The notes beneath the pieces were generated by a model. It saw only the letters and a list, made by a program, of their open reading frames with translations. It made no database searches and was not told where the DNA came from. Positions 6,985-13,028 of a stretch of DNA of 32,971 bases are shown here, one piece after another. The stretch is from a virus. The stretch lies in IMG/VR virus record IMGVR_UViG_3300011116_000404, positions 1 to 32,971 of that record. One strand, given 5' to 3'. The position numbers and the translations under genes were made by a program. Every line of letters begins with the position of its first letter. Position 1 is the stretch's first letter.

Positions 6985-7221
6985 TTACTCTCCTTGGAAT
7001 GTGATGAAGCAAACTTGGTTAACCCCGTAAGGGCGAAGCTCAATTATATCACTATTGTCTATGGTTATACAACGATGGCCTGACCATCCGATCTCACGCT
7101 TTACCCTACGCACAATGGAGTACGTAGACAGGCAATCAATCACGTCAATGACGTGTCGTTTAACCCACGAGTAATTGGCCTCGTGTCCGAACGTGTCAGT
7201 GACTTCGATGTTGACTTTCAT
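6985..7221 (-). CDS. Hypothetical small phage protein, 78 aa
   Basis: The start MKVNIEVTDTFGHEANYSWV is chosen because AAAGGAG lies eight bases upstream. The sequence is predicted alpha/beta: a strand, a helix at KRHVIDVIDCLSTYSIVRRV, and strands containing HRCITIDNSDIIEL and QVCFITFQ. No catalytic motif or family is recognised. It lies two bases upstream of the DUF3150-like gene, probably cotranscribed. AT content is a little higher than that of its neighbours. Confidence 0.7.
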   Translation of the reverse strand: MKVNIEVTDTFGHEANYSWVKRHVIDVIDCLSTYSIVRRVKREIGWSGHRCITIDNSDIIELRPYGVNQVCFITFQGE

Positions 7222-7232
7222 GTGTTCTCCTT

Positions 7233-7454
7233 TCAAGCCTGATACTTCAGCTTTGCATGGGCAGCGTCGTAAATCTCATCGACAAGTGATGAGCGTCCAC
7301 TGAACAGGAACTCTGCGTCGTACCCGTCGCAGGTTAGCCAAAGAAAGTTAATGTCAGCAGGATCGCCGGGATGCTCTGCCGTTGCAGGTGTACTGGGAAG
7401 GTAGGCGACCTCTGCCTTGAAGAGCAGACCCAGTGCGTTGAATGTGATCTTCAT
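7233..7454 (-). CDS. Hypothetical small phage protein, 73 aa
   Basis: The start MKITFNALGLLFKAEVAYLP is supported by AAGGAGGAAG six bases before the ATG and by overlap with the previous stop (ATGA). The protein looks beta-rich with INFLWLTCDGYDAEFLF at the centre and a helical C-terminus (LVDEIYDAAHAKLKYQA). No family known to me. One of four short consecutive genes between the peptidase and the ATPase module. Confidence 0.7.
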   Translation of the reverse strand: MKITFNALGLLFKAEVAYLPSTPATAEHPGDPADINFLWLTCDGYDAEFLFSGRSSLVDEIYDAAHAKLKYQA

Positions 7455-7669
7455 TTGCTTCCTCCTTCGCTCTGCTTTTTCTGCCACTCTTTGTAGTCCA
7501 TCGCTTGCTCGTACGCATCTTGAAAGTGGTCTTTGAACGCCTGCATGAGGATCGCTTTGTTGCTGCTATCTGCGATGTGCCACAGTTGGGCAAGCGTGCG
7601 GTTGAACGATCCGCCGCAGCGGTCGAAGTGTGCACAGGCGGTGTACATCATCTTTTCAGTTAACTTCAT
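7451..7669 (-). CDS. Hypothetical small phage protein, 72 aa
   Basis: Helical, charged protein starting MKLTEKMMYTACAHFDRCGG, with a second helix LAQLWHIADSSNKAILMQAF and an acidic-basic C-terminus (YKEWQKKQSEGG). Its start overlaps the stop of the 58-residue gene upstream as ATGA, and AAGGAGAAAG supplies the ribosome site. Two cysteines (12 and 18) could bind metal with His14, but this is speculation. Function unknown. Confidence 0.7.
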   Translation of the reverse strand: MKLTEKMMYTACAHFDRCGGSFNRTLAQLWHIADSSNKAILMQAFKDHFQDAYEQAMDYKEWQKKQSEGGSK

Positions 7670-7842
7670 TTGCTTTCTCCTTCATTGCGTTTCATCCAAT
7701 ACTCTCTTGCCCACATCGCCTGGAGCAGGGCAAGTCCGGCATAGTCCACAGTGATCAGGTTGTCACGTTGCGCCCTGTCCACTGCAAACTTGGTGCGCCG
7801 AGCCATGTACTCATGGAACGGCAGGTCAAACAACTCATTCAT
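7666..7842 (-). CDS. Unannotated 58-aa phage protein
   Basis: A short frame reading MNELFDLPFHEYMARRTKFA, then a segment VDRAQRDNLITVDYAGLALL, ending WMKRNEGESK. It is supported by CAAGGAGAAG before its ATG and by a four-base ATGA overlap with the gene at 7451-7669. Its ribosome site is joined to the GTTTAACTGG palindrome at 7856-7871, as for two other genes of this operon. It is helical and amphipathic; function unknown. Confidence 0.7.
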   Translation of the reverse strand: MNELFDLPFHEYMARRTKFAVDRAQRDNLITVDYAGLALLQAMWAREYWMKRNEGESK

Positions 7843-7855
7843 TTCGCTTCTCCTT

Positions 7856-7871
7856 GTTTAACTGGTTAAAC
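7856..7871. promoter_or_regulatory. GTTTAAC palindrome fused to a ribosome site (copy 2)
   Basis: GTTTAACTGGTTAAAC has seven-base inverted arms separated by TG. On the minus strand it lies directly between the stop of the zinc peptidase gene (7872) and the CAAGGAGAAG ribosome site of the 58-residue gene. Same placement as copies at 6008 and 10166. Confidence 0.72.
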
Positions 7872-8942
7872 TCAGTGCATCTGTGCTGTGTCGCACAGTT
7901 CATCAAGCAAATACAGGGCAGGTTCACCGCCCCATAGCTTGTCTTCTACATGCTCCAGCACCTCGTCGGTCAGGGCATGGCGGTTGATCATCTTCTTGGC
8001 AAACTCCACATCCTGTGGGTAGATGTGCTTGGCAAGCAAGCGCACCAGTGGACCCGTGGCTCCGCGCAGTGCGTCGTCCAGGGCATCGAGTAACTCATCC
8101 TCTAGTGTGTACTCACCTCGCTGGGTGGGGTGCCACTCACCCCATGCTTCATACGTACTCTCCTGCACCATGGGGTCACGCTCGGTGGGCAGCGCATCCC
8201 AGTCGATACGCACGGCAGCATCAGCCAGCCGCTCCAGGTACTGCACGTCAAGCGATTCGCCTGCACCATGCGCCCCAGCGTAGCCGACCGAGACGTTGGT
8301 GCACTCGGGGATGAAGTCAACGAACTCTGCGGTGTCAGTGTAAATACCAGTATCGTCAGGTGATAGCAGCAGGAAGTCAGGGTGTACATCATTGAGCGCA
8401 GTCGCAAGCGCAGCGGCGAACGTATCGGAGCAGCACCGACCCCAGCCTTGGTGCGTGATCACATCAGTCATACCCTTGCGATCGAACGCGATGGCACGAT
8501 CAAACTCCATGAGCATCTCATTGTCGTGGTCAGCGAGGTGCTTGGCACCGATGCCGCCGCACTCCTCACCCTGGGTGAAGATGTAGTAGCCCGGCACATC
8601 AGACCAGAGCATGTGAAACAGCAAGGCTACACCTGCGCCGTCATCTGCACCGAGGCACGAACCACCGGCTGCGCTCCACGTTTGTGCAGTCTTGGCCACA
8701 GGGTTGGCACCGTCTTGTCTGTGCACCGAGTCCAGGTGGGCGACGAACAGCGTGCGGTTGGTCTGGGCTTTGCGATTGTCGATGTGCAGGTTGTCCGCAC
8801 TGTCGAGGAAGATATAAGGTTGGCATCGCTCGGGCAAGTTGTCAGTCAGCCACATCATGAGTTCCCATACACCTGCGCCACCATGTGGGCGAGCCAGGGT
8901 CAATGCACGATCAAGTGCAGCGTAGAGTTTGGTTGTGTTCAT
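7872..8942 (-). CDS. M20/M28-like zinc metallopeptidase, 356 aa
   Basis: All ligands expected for the co-catalytic two-zinc aminopeptidase/carboxypeptidase fold (MH clan, families M20, M28 and M42) are visible: HLD at 69-71, GADDGAG with the bridging Asp at 100 or 101, GEECGG with Glu126-Glu127, AFDRKG with Asp154, and GAHGAGES with His225. The final 110 residues are an extra helical acidic region absent from minimal peptidases. It probably trims peptides in the host cytoplasm; no signal peptide is seen. A GGAGGAAGT ribosome site is encoded in the end of the upstream gene, whose stop it overlaps by four bases. Its phage role is unclear. Confidence 0.85.
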   Translation of the reverse strand: MNTTKLYAALDRALTLARPHGGAGVWELMMWLTDNLPERCQPYIFLDSADNLHIDNRKAQTNRTLFVAHLDSVHRQDGANPVAKTAQTWSAAGGSCLGADDGAGVALLFHMLWSDVPGYYIFTQGEECGGIGAKHLADHDNEMLMEFDRAIAFDRKGMTDVITHQGWGRCCSDTFAAALATALNDVHPDFLLLSPDDTGIYTDTAEFVDFIPECTNVSVGYAGAHGAGESLDVQYLERLADAAVRIDWDALPTERDPMVQESTYEAWGEWHPTQRGEYTLEDELLDALDDALRGATGPLVRLLAKHIYPQDVEFAKKMINRHALTDEVLEHVEDKLWGGEPALYLLDELCDTAQMH

Positions 8943-10153
8943 ACTTCCTCCGATTGTTCTTCCAGATATTCCTTGGCCGTATCACTGTCGGGGTGATAAG
9001 TCTGCCCATCGATCTCGACATACTCTTCATCGTTGCTGTACCAGTCACCTGAGTCAGCGCACTGCCATGCCTCGTCTTGGTGTTCGTAGTCACCATTGGC
9101 AAGCTCGACGATCTCGTTATCTTCCAGATAATCCAAGTCGTAGTACTCGTCCTGCGAGTCGATGTAAATCACTTCGCTTTCATGGGCGTAGTACCGACTA
9201 CCACGTCGACCGTATGCCATGCGGTAGTTGTTATCGCAGCATCTCTCGCAGACATGTCGATCCTCGCAGCGACCAACCCAGTACCCATCGCCCTCATCGA
9301 ACCGTTCTTCGCAGTCCTCACAGATCTCGCCTGCGTTGACCGTACCGTCGGTGTTCGTGCACTCATACTCACCGCCCGATGTGATGCGCAAGTACCGCTC
9401 ACCTGACTCATACCGTATGTCCACGCTCTGCACTGAGCCGTCAAGATACGGAGCGACGAACCCGTTACCATACCGAGGCTCGATGTAGTCCAGCGTGCAG
9501 TCTTCCCAATCATCGCGCTTCTCGTAACCCTGGTCCTTGAGCCACGCCTCCAGCGTCTCGTCGGTGTAGCTATACCCATCGCCCTTCTTGTACGAGCGAA
9601 CGAAGAACTTAGCCTCGCCGTCATCCATGCACAGGGCACGGCCTACTGTGTCGTCAGCATCCACACGCACCGCCATGTGCCAACCACGCGCCGGGTTGTA
9701 GACGTTGTACGGGTGCTCCTCGGGGTTGCGCCACTCCTTGGCCATGCACGAGCCTGGGCCACGCAGCAGGTGGAAAAGCATCTCAGCCATTGTGTGCACA
9801 AGTTTGCACGACTCAGGCGCAGCCAGGGCTACGAGGTCACGGATCTTATGGTCAGGCATGCCGGGAAAATGTCGCGTTAAGTACTTGCCCAGTGTGGTCA
9901 CGGTCTGCCGATCTGCCTCGCCCGAACGCTCGTCACGGGTATACGCTACCTTGGCACGAGCCCCATCGTCTGGGATGTGGGGATACTCAAGGGTCAACTG
10001 GTGCCAGTCAGCAGGTACATGACCTGCATCAAGTGCACGGATCACAAACGGATGCAGCTTGGCTTGGGCACGCTCTCGTGCATACCATGAACGGTATTTC
10101 GAGATGATAAAAGCCAGTTCAAAAACACGGTTCGTAGACTCTGCGGTATTCAT
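8939..10153 (-). CDS. Large cysteine-rich acidic phage protein, 404 aa
   Basis: The protein has a helical N-terminus (1-130), a middle part with GPGSCM and HPYNVYNPARGWHMAVR (132-163), and a zinc-ribbon or RING-like knot: Cys278-x2-Cys281, Cys296, Cys302-x2-Cys305 plus nearby His300. The last 90 residues are extremely acidic and tyrosine-rich, with repeated Asp/Glu/Tyr runs that could mimic DNA. The start has an AGGAGAG site joined to a GTTTAAC palindrome. It is the first large gene after the leader, so it is made early in quantity. Possible host-factor or DNA-mimic inhibitor; no assigned family. Confidence 0.75.
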   Translation of the reverse strand: MNTAESTNRVFELAFIISKYRSWYARERAQAKLHPFVIRALDAGHVPADWHQLTLEYPHIPDDGARAKVAYTRDERSGEADRQTVTTLGKYLTRHFPGMPDHKIRDLVALAAPESCKLVHTMAEMLFHLLRGPGSCMAKEWRNPEEHPYNVYNPARGWHMAVRVDADDTVGRALCMDDGEAKFFVRSYKKGDGYSYTDETLEAWLKDQGYEKRDDWEDCTLDYIEPRYGNGFVAPYLDGSVQSVDIRYESGERYLRITSGGEYECTNTDGTVNAGEICEDCEERFDEGDGYWVGRCEDRHVCERCCDNNYRMAYGRRGSRYYAHESEVIYIDSQDEYYDLDYLEDNEIVELANGDYEHQDEAWQCADSGDWYSNDEEYVEIDGQTYHPDSDTAKEYLEEQSEEV

Positions 10154-10165
10154 ATTAACTCTCCT

Positions 10166-10181
10166 GTTTAACTGGTTAAAT
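10166..10181. promoter_or_regulatory. GTTTAAC palindrome fused to a ribosome site (copy 3)
   Basis: GTTTAACTGGTTAAAT, read on the minus strand as ATTTAACCAGTTAAAC and continued by AGGAGAG, sits just before the 404-residue gene. Third copy of the same palindrome-plus-ribosome-site unit in this operon. Confidence 0.7.
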
Positions 10182-10201
10182 TAACTCTGCGGTTTTGGTC
10201 T

Positions 10202-10378
10202 TCATTCTTTCTCTCCGGTCATTTCATACAGTTCATTGAGCCGCCGATGCACTGACTCAAGCAAGGTTTGCACGTGGTTACGCTTGCTAAGACTGTCTAG
10301 GTTATTCAGTGCAAACTTCACGCGGTCACGCATACTGGCAAGCTCGATGTGCCATTGGTACTCTTGTCCTTCGTCCAT
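10202..10378 (-). CDS. Small helical phage protein, 58 aa, first gene of leftward operon
   Basis: The start MDEGQEYQWHIELASMRDRV is supported by AAGGAGAG eight bases before the ATG; an eight-codon longer frame would use GTG-like context inside the leader hairpins. The rest is helical (FALNNLDSLSKRNHVQTLLE and RRLNELYEMTGEKE) and probably coiled. It is the first coding sequence after the 400-base structured leader, so its translation may be affected by two alternative hairpins at 10404-10448. Function unknown. Confidence 0.7.
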   Translation of the reverse strand: MDEGQEYQWHIELASMRDRVKFALNNLDSLSKRNHVQTLLESVHRRLNELYEMTGEKE

Positions 10379-10724
10379 CTCATCTCTCCTTCGCAGCACC
10401 ATGCTGCCTTAAAGCACCAGCCTTAAGGCAGGGGACCGTATCCCCTGCGGTTTATGTGCCGACCGTTTCGCGGGAAGCTATTACTCACACTGTCAGATGT
10501 TCCGCCCCAACGGTGGCCCCGCCGTGACTGTCACATTCCACCCACCACAGGGACGACTTACGCAAGACACACAGGTCTGCTACGTTGAAGTGATAAGGCA
10601 GCCGAACGTCGTACCCAGGGATCACTCCCTGCGCTTGTGTACGCTTAGACGCACACCTAGTTCTGACAGCGTACTGAATAGCTACGCTATGGCAGCCGGG
10701 TGCTAACCGGCTGCGCTGATGATG

Positions 10725-10737
10725 AATTGTTAAAGAG
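10725..10737 (-). promoter_or_regulatory. boxA-like antitermination element
   Basis: The minus strand reads CTCTTTAACAATT, identical over 13 bases to the boxA region in Escherichia coli rRNA leaders (TGCTCTTTAACAATTTA). BoxA RNA binds NusB/S10. A perfect eight-pair hairpin begins ten bases downstream, mimicking the boxA-boxB order of lambda nut sites. Confidence 0.7.
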
Positions 10738-10744
10738 TGGTTGA

Positions 10745-10760
10745 GTTATCTGGAGATAAA
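10745..10760. promoter_or_regulatory. GTTATC palindrome, operator candidate (copy 1)
   Basis: GTTATCTGGAGATAAA is an imperfect 16-bp palindrome located about 25-40 bases after the predicted transcription start of the leftward promoter, a normal place for a repressor roadblock. Related copies lie at 12181-12196 and 13029-13044. Confidence 0.6.
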
Positions 10761-10792
10761 CCCCGTCGATAAATAAATCCCAACCAGACTCT

Positions 10793-10821
10793 ATTATGCC
10801 ATATAACGTAGGGTTTGTCAA
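10793..10821 (-). promoter_or_regulatory. Sigma70-type promoter for the leftward operon
   Basis: On the minus strand a perfect TTGACA (10816-10821) is separated by 17 bases from CATAAT (10793-10798), which matches TATAAT at five of six positions. Transcription should start near 10786 and run leftward through the boxA leader into the operon. The -35 hexamer overlaps the stop codon of the gene at 10818-11732. Confidence 0.8.
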
Positions 10822-11732
10822 CCCCCTAAAGCGTCATACCATTTCGTCTTATGCGTCGCATCCCATTCCTTCCAGCGTCTGCGCATGTCGTCAGTGTCCA
10901 TCGCGGCTTTGAGGCGTAGCCTGTCCCCGGTGCCCTCGATCATGCGCTGGGCCATACGTGACATGAGCAGCACGTTGCTCGGTGCGGCAGGTTTGTCCAC
11001 ATCTTTACGCCCCACACGCACCGACGCCAGCGCGTTCGGACTGTCGTAGTTCAGCGGTATCCCAAGCACCGGGCAGACGGTTGGCAGTTCGCCTCGCACG
11101 TACAGATCAGTGATCTTGAACGAACAGACCATGCGCTCGGGGTTGCTTCGGACGCGGTTACATGCACGCTTGACGGCAGCATACCTGGGGTCCATCCTGC
11201 GCAGCTTGGACGCGCTGTCTTGAGCAGCGGCTGCCTTCTTGGGCGGAGCGATCTTGATACCGGCTGCGCCGAGGGCTTTCTTGATGGTCATGGGTTTGGC
11301 ATCAAACTCCAGTGCGATGCGTGACAGGATGGCGGCCTGAGTCCAATCCTTCTTTTCCAACTCACCATAACGCGAGAGCATGGCGTCGGTGCGCATGTCG
11401 CGCCGAGCGGCGTCGTGGTGTTTGCCTGTCATTGCACGTGCAACGGCTATGCCCTGAATCATTAGACTGCATGATTGGGGCCACTCTAGGGGGATTTCGG
11501 ACTGATGGGCATCGGGCGGGACGTGCTGTGTCAGCAATAGGAAGTCTTTATACCAAGCCCATTTCGCCATGAATTTGCCTAGGAACATGACGTAGTCTTC
11601 GCTTCCACGCATTATCGGCAGGGGCAATCCATGAACGGCCTTTAGATTTAAGGAGTTGGAGCGAAATCTAGGACGCAAATTCTGATCAAGGTAAACCCTG
11701 AGTACAAGGTATTCGGGAGTGCAAAAATTCAT
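10818..11732 (-). CDS. HNH/endonuclease-VII-like or DNA-binding phage protein, 304 aa
   Basis: The C-terminal part has CPVLGIPLNYDSPN (about residues 219-232 from the ATG chosen) followed by a segment ending SNVLLMSRMAQRMIEG. This resembles small phage endonucleases in which a Cys-Pro-x-x-Gly-x-Pro-Leu loop precedes an Asn-Val-x-x-x-Ser helix; however the usual DR(I/V)D motif is replaced by VRVGRKDVD, so catalysis is doubtful. The middle (WTQAAILSRIALEFDAKPMT) looks like a helix-turn-helix. Starting at ATG 11732 is preferred over the upstream TTG at 11789; ribosome site weak (GAGAAC). Probably DNA-binding. Confidence 0.6.
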   Translation of the reverse strand: MNFCTPEYLVLRVYLDQNLRPRFRSNSLNLKAVHGLPLPIMRGSEDYVMFLGKFMAKWAWYKDFLLLTQHVPPDAHQSEIPLEWPQSCSLMIQGIAVARAMTGKHHDAARRDMRTDAMLSRYGELEKKDWTQAAILSRIALEFDAKPMTIKKALGAAGIKIAPPKKAAAAQDSASKLRRMDPRYAAVKRACNRVRSNPERMVCSFKITDLYVRGELPTVCPVLGIPLNYDSPNALASVRVGRKDVDKPAAPSNVLLMSRMAQRMIEGTGDRLRLKAAMDTDDMRRRWKEWDATHKTKWYDALGG

Positions 11733-12097
11733 ATTGTTCTCGCTGTTCTTAAAAGTTCCGGTGTTGGGAACGGAGAGGAGGGAAGGCAAGTGCTTGTGGG
11801 GGCACTTGATTATGGGGGGTGGGCGTGGAAGTTTTGCATTGTTCTGTTGTTTCGGAAATCAATAGGCGGCTGGAAGGGGGGTAGGGTCAAAACCCGGAAA
11901 ATTCTACTCCCGAAAAGAAAAAAGCGTACTAGGGTCAAACCCTACTTCTTCTCCTCATCCTCTTACTCATATATATAGAACTTGGAACAATTAAAGCACA
12001 CTGCTTTTTTCAAGCTGTGCATCAACAACTTAGCGCACTGCCTCCGTTCCAACTCGAAAGAACTGTTCGGAACATTCGGAACAACAACAAAAACACA

Positions 12098-12113
12098 GTT
12101 TAACGCGTTAAAC
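12098..12113. promoter_or_regulatory. Perfect GTTTAACGCGTTAAAC palindrome
   Basis: A perfect 16-bp palindrome sharing seven-base arms with the three elements fused to ribosome sites at 6008, 7856 and 10166, but here in the non-coding control region without a gene start beside it. This favours DNA-level recognition by a dimeric protein. Confidence 0.7.
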
Positions 12114-12120
12114 TCCCCCC

Positions 12121-12133
12121 GACACCCGGTCCC
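12121..12133. repeat. Dispersed 13-bp motif, copy A
   Basis: GACACCCGGTCCC, repeated exactly at 12305-12317 and inverted at 3609-3621. Located eight bases from the perfect GTTTAAC palindrome. Confidence 0.6.
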
Positions 12134-12180
12134 GCGCAGAATAATGCCCTGCGCTTATCCACGCACGCTATTGCGTGTCA

Positions 12181-12196
12181 GTTATCTGGAGATAAC
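12181..12196. promoter_or_regulatory. GTTATC palindrome, operator candidate (copy 2)
   Basis: GTTATCTGGAGATAAC has perfect seven-base arms around GG. It is the best copy of a three-member family (others at 10745 and 13029). Confidence 0.65.
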
Positions 12197-12242
12197 TCGG
12201 TCTGGCTCGCGTGGTGGCCTGCGCCGTCGCGCCCGCGTGCTG

Positions 12243-12301
12243 GCGTGCTAGCCTCGCGTGCTAGCCTCGCGTGCTAGCCTCGCGTGCTAGCCTCGCGTGC
12301 T
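12243..12301. repeat. Tandem array of a 13-bp unit
   Basis: Four exact head-to-tail copies of GCGTGCTAGCCTC (12243-12255, 12256-12268, 12269-12281, 12282-12294) plus seven bases of a fifth. Each unit contains the palindrome GCTAGC. Iterated units of this size next to operator palindromes fit an iteron-like protein-binding array or origin; polymerase slippage alone is also possible. Confidence 0.8.
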
Positions 12302-12304
12302 CTT

Positions 12305-12336
12305 GACACCCGGTCCCTGCCTCAAAAAGCAGGGAC
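12305..12336. repeat. Dispersed 13-bp motif copy B, overlapping a hairpin
   Basis: GACACCCGGTCCC (12305-12317) runs into an eight-pair hairpin, GTCCCTGC (12313-12320) with GCAGGGAC (12329-12336). It follows a TTGACA hexamer on the plus strand, without a clear -10 partner. Confidence 0.55.
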
Positions 12337-12337
12337 G

Positions 12338-12363
12338 AAAAAAAGCCCCGCCGAAGCGGGGCT
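12338..12363 (-). terminator. Intrinsic terminator with UUCG tetraloop
   Basis: On the minus strand AGCCCCGC, TTCG and GCGGGGCT form an eight-pair GC-rich stem followed by seven T residues. It lies 17 bases after the stop of the gene at 12381-12953, ending its transcript. Confidence 0.88.
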
Positions 12364-12380
12364 GGGTTAGGGTTGGAAGG

Positions 12381-12953
12381 TCAAGCCTTCACTGCATCGG
12401 GTCCGGGGGTTTGCGCTACCTTGATAGAGCGGAGAATCGCAAGCATGGCGGACAAGTGATCTTCCAATTCGGTGAATTGTGAACCCATGGGGACCCCGAG
12501 TTTGGTGCGAATCGCCATGATATTTTGCAGCGCTGCAATCGCCGTTTCCCTTGGGTTGACCTGCGCATCATTCGCAGCCGGTACGCTAGGTGTTGCGGTG
12601 GCCTTGTCGACACTCTCCGCCTTGCTCGGGCGGCCACCTTTCGCGCCTTGGGTTGGGACCGCAAGGTCCGACAACAATTCATTATTCAATGAACGATCAG
12701 AGTCTAAAATCGCTTGCAAAAACTTTGGGTCCGCCTTTGCAACCCTGCGAAGGTTCGATGGGAAGGCCCGAGGGATAACCTCGCCCGCCTCTTCGAATCC
12801 CCCACGGGCCGCCTCGATAACGTCTTCCACATGGGCTCCACCTTGCAAGGCGAGCATGGCGGCACGGGTTAGGCCCGTCCCTGCACTAGCGTACACTCTC
12901 GCGGCATCGACCACATTCGACAACAAAGAAACGATAACAGATTGTTTCGACAT
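12381..12953 (-). CDS. Unknown protein with AT-hook-like motif, single-gene transcript, 190 aa
   Basis: Start MSKQSVIVSLLSNVVDAARV is chosen for its GGAGAG site nine bases upstream; the longer frame would run through an operator-like palindrome. Residues 1-50 look helical, AFPSNLRRVAKADPKFLQAI follows, then a basic GAKGGRPSKAES patch near 110 resembling an AT-hook (GRP core) and a Pro/Ala linker. The C-terminal helix (NPRETAIAALQNIMAIRTKL) may oligomerise. It is read alone from the divergent control region and has its own terminator, as expected of a regulator, but function is not established. Confidence 0.7.
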   Translation of the reverse strand: MSKQSVIVSLLSNVVDAARVYASAGTGLTRAAMLALQGGAHVEDVIEAARGGFEEAGEVIPRAFPSNLRRVAKADPKFLQAILDSDRSLNNELLSDLAVPTQGAKGGRPSKAESVDKATATPSVPAANDAQVNPRETAIAALQNIMAIRTKLGVPMGSQFTELEDHLSAMLAILRSIKVAQTPGPDAVKA

Positions 12954-13028
12954 TTTAACTCTCCGGTTTTGATTGATGAAACGTAGGATCAAATGCCCTA
13001 CACTATTGGAATGATAGTGTTTGTTGTG

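Larger units (their letters stand above)
10379..10786 (-). promoter_or_regulatory. Structured untranslated leader of the leftward operon
   Basis: About 400 bases between the predicted transcription start and the first gene contain no credible coding frame on the minus strand. Stem-loops seen: 10692-10714 (eight pairs, GCAGCCGG/CCGGCTGC, loop seven), 10678-10690 (ATAGC/GCTAT), 10616-10631 (CAGGGA/TCCCTG), 10428-10448 (GCAGGGGA/TCCCCTGC, loop five) and 10404-10431 (CTGCCTTAA/TTAAGGCAG). The last two share bases 10428-10431 and compete. With a boxA at the 5' end it looks like an antitermination leader or a small RNA. No U-tract terminator is present inside it. Confidence 0.7.
11733..12237. other. 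Non-coding control region, left part
   Basis: No credible gene is seen here; the short open frames lack ribosome sites. It holds an AAGTGC/GCACTT hairpin near 11787-11807, a TAGGGT-CAA-ACCCTA hairpin near 11930-11945, a polypyrimidine tract ending in TATATATA near 11970, four GGAAC-type motifs (11984, inverted near 12044, 12067, 12075), the palindromes at 12098 and 12181, and one copy of a dispersed 13-bp motif (12121-12133). Such density suggests an operator cluster or replication origin. Confidence 0.55.

Noticed and set aside
10497-10706. Plus-strand frame in the leader
   Set aside because: No ribosome site, and it runs against the promoter and structured leader; composition is not gene-like.
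10379-10740. rRNA or tRNA fragment because of the boxA and hairpins
   Set aside because: No TpsiC-loop motif, cloverleaf or rRNA core sequence is present; only the 13-base boxA resembles an rRNA leader.
12243-12301. CRISPR-like array
   Set aside because: Units are directly adjacent 13-mers with no spacers, so this is a simple tandem repeat.
12297-12482. Plus-strand frame over the terminator and regulator-like gene end
   Set aside because: It crosses a terminator hairpin and overlaps the supported opposite-strand gene.
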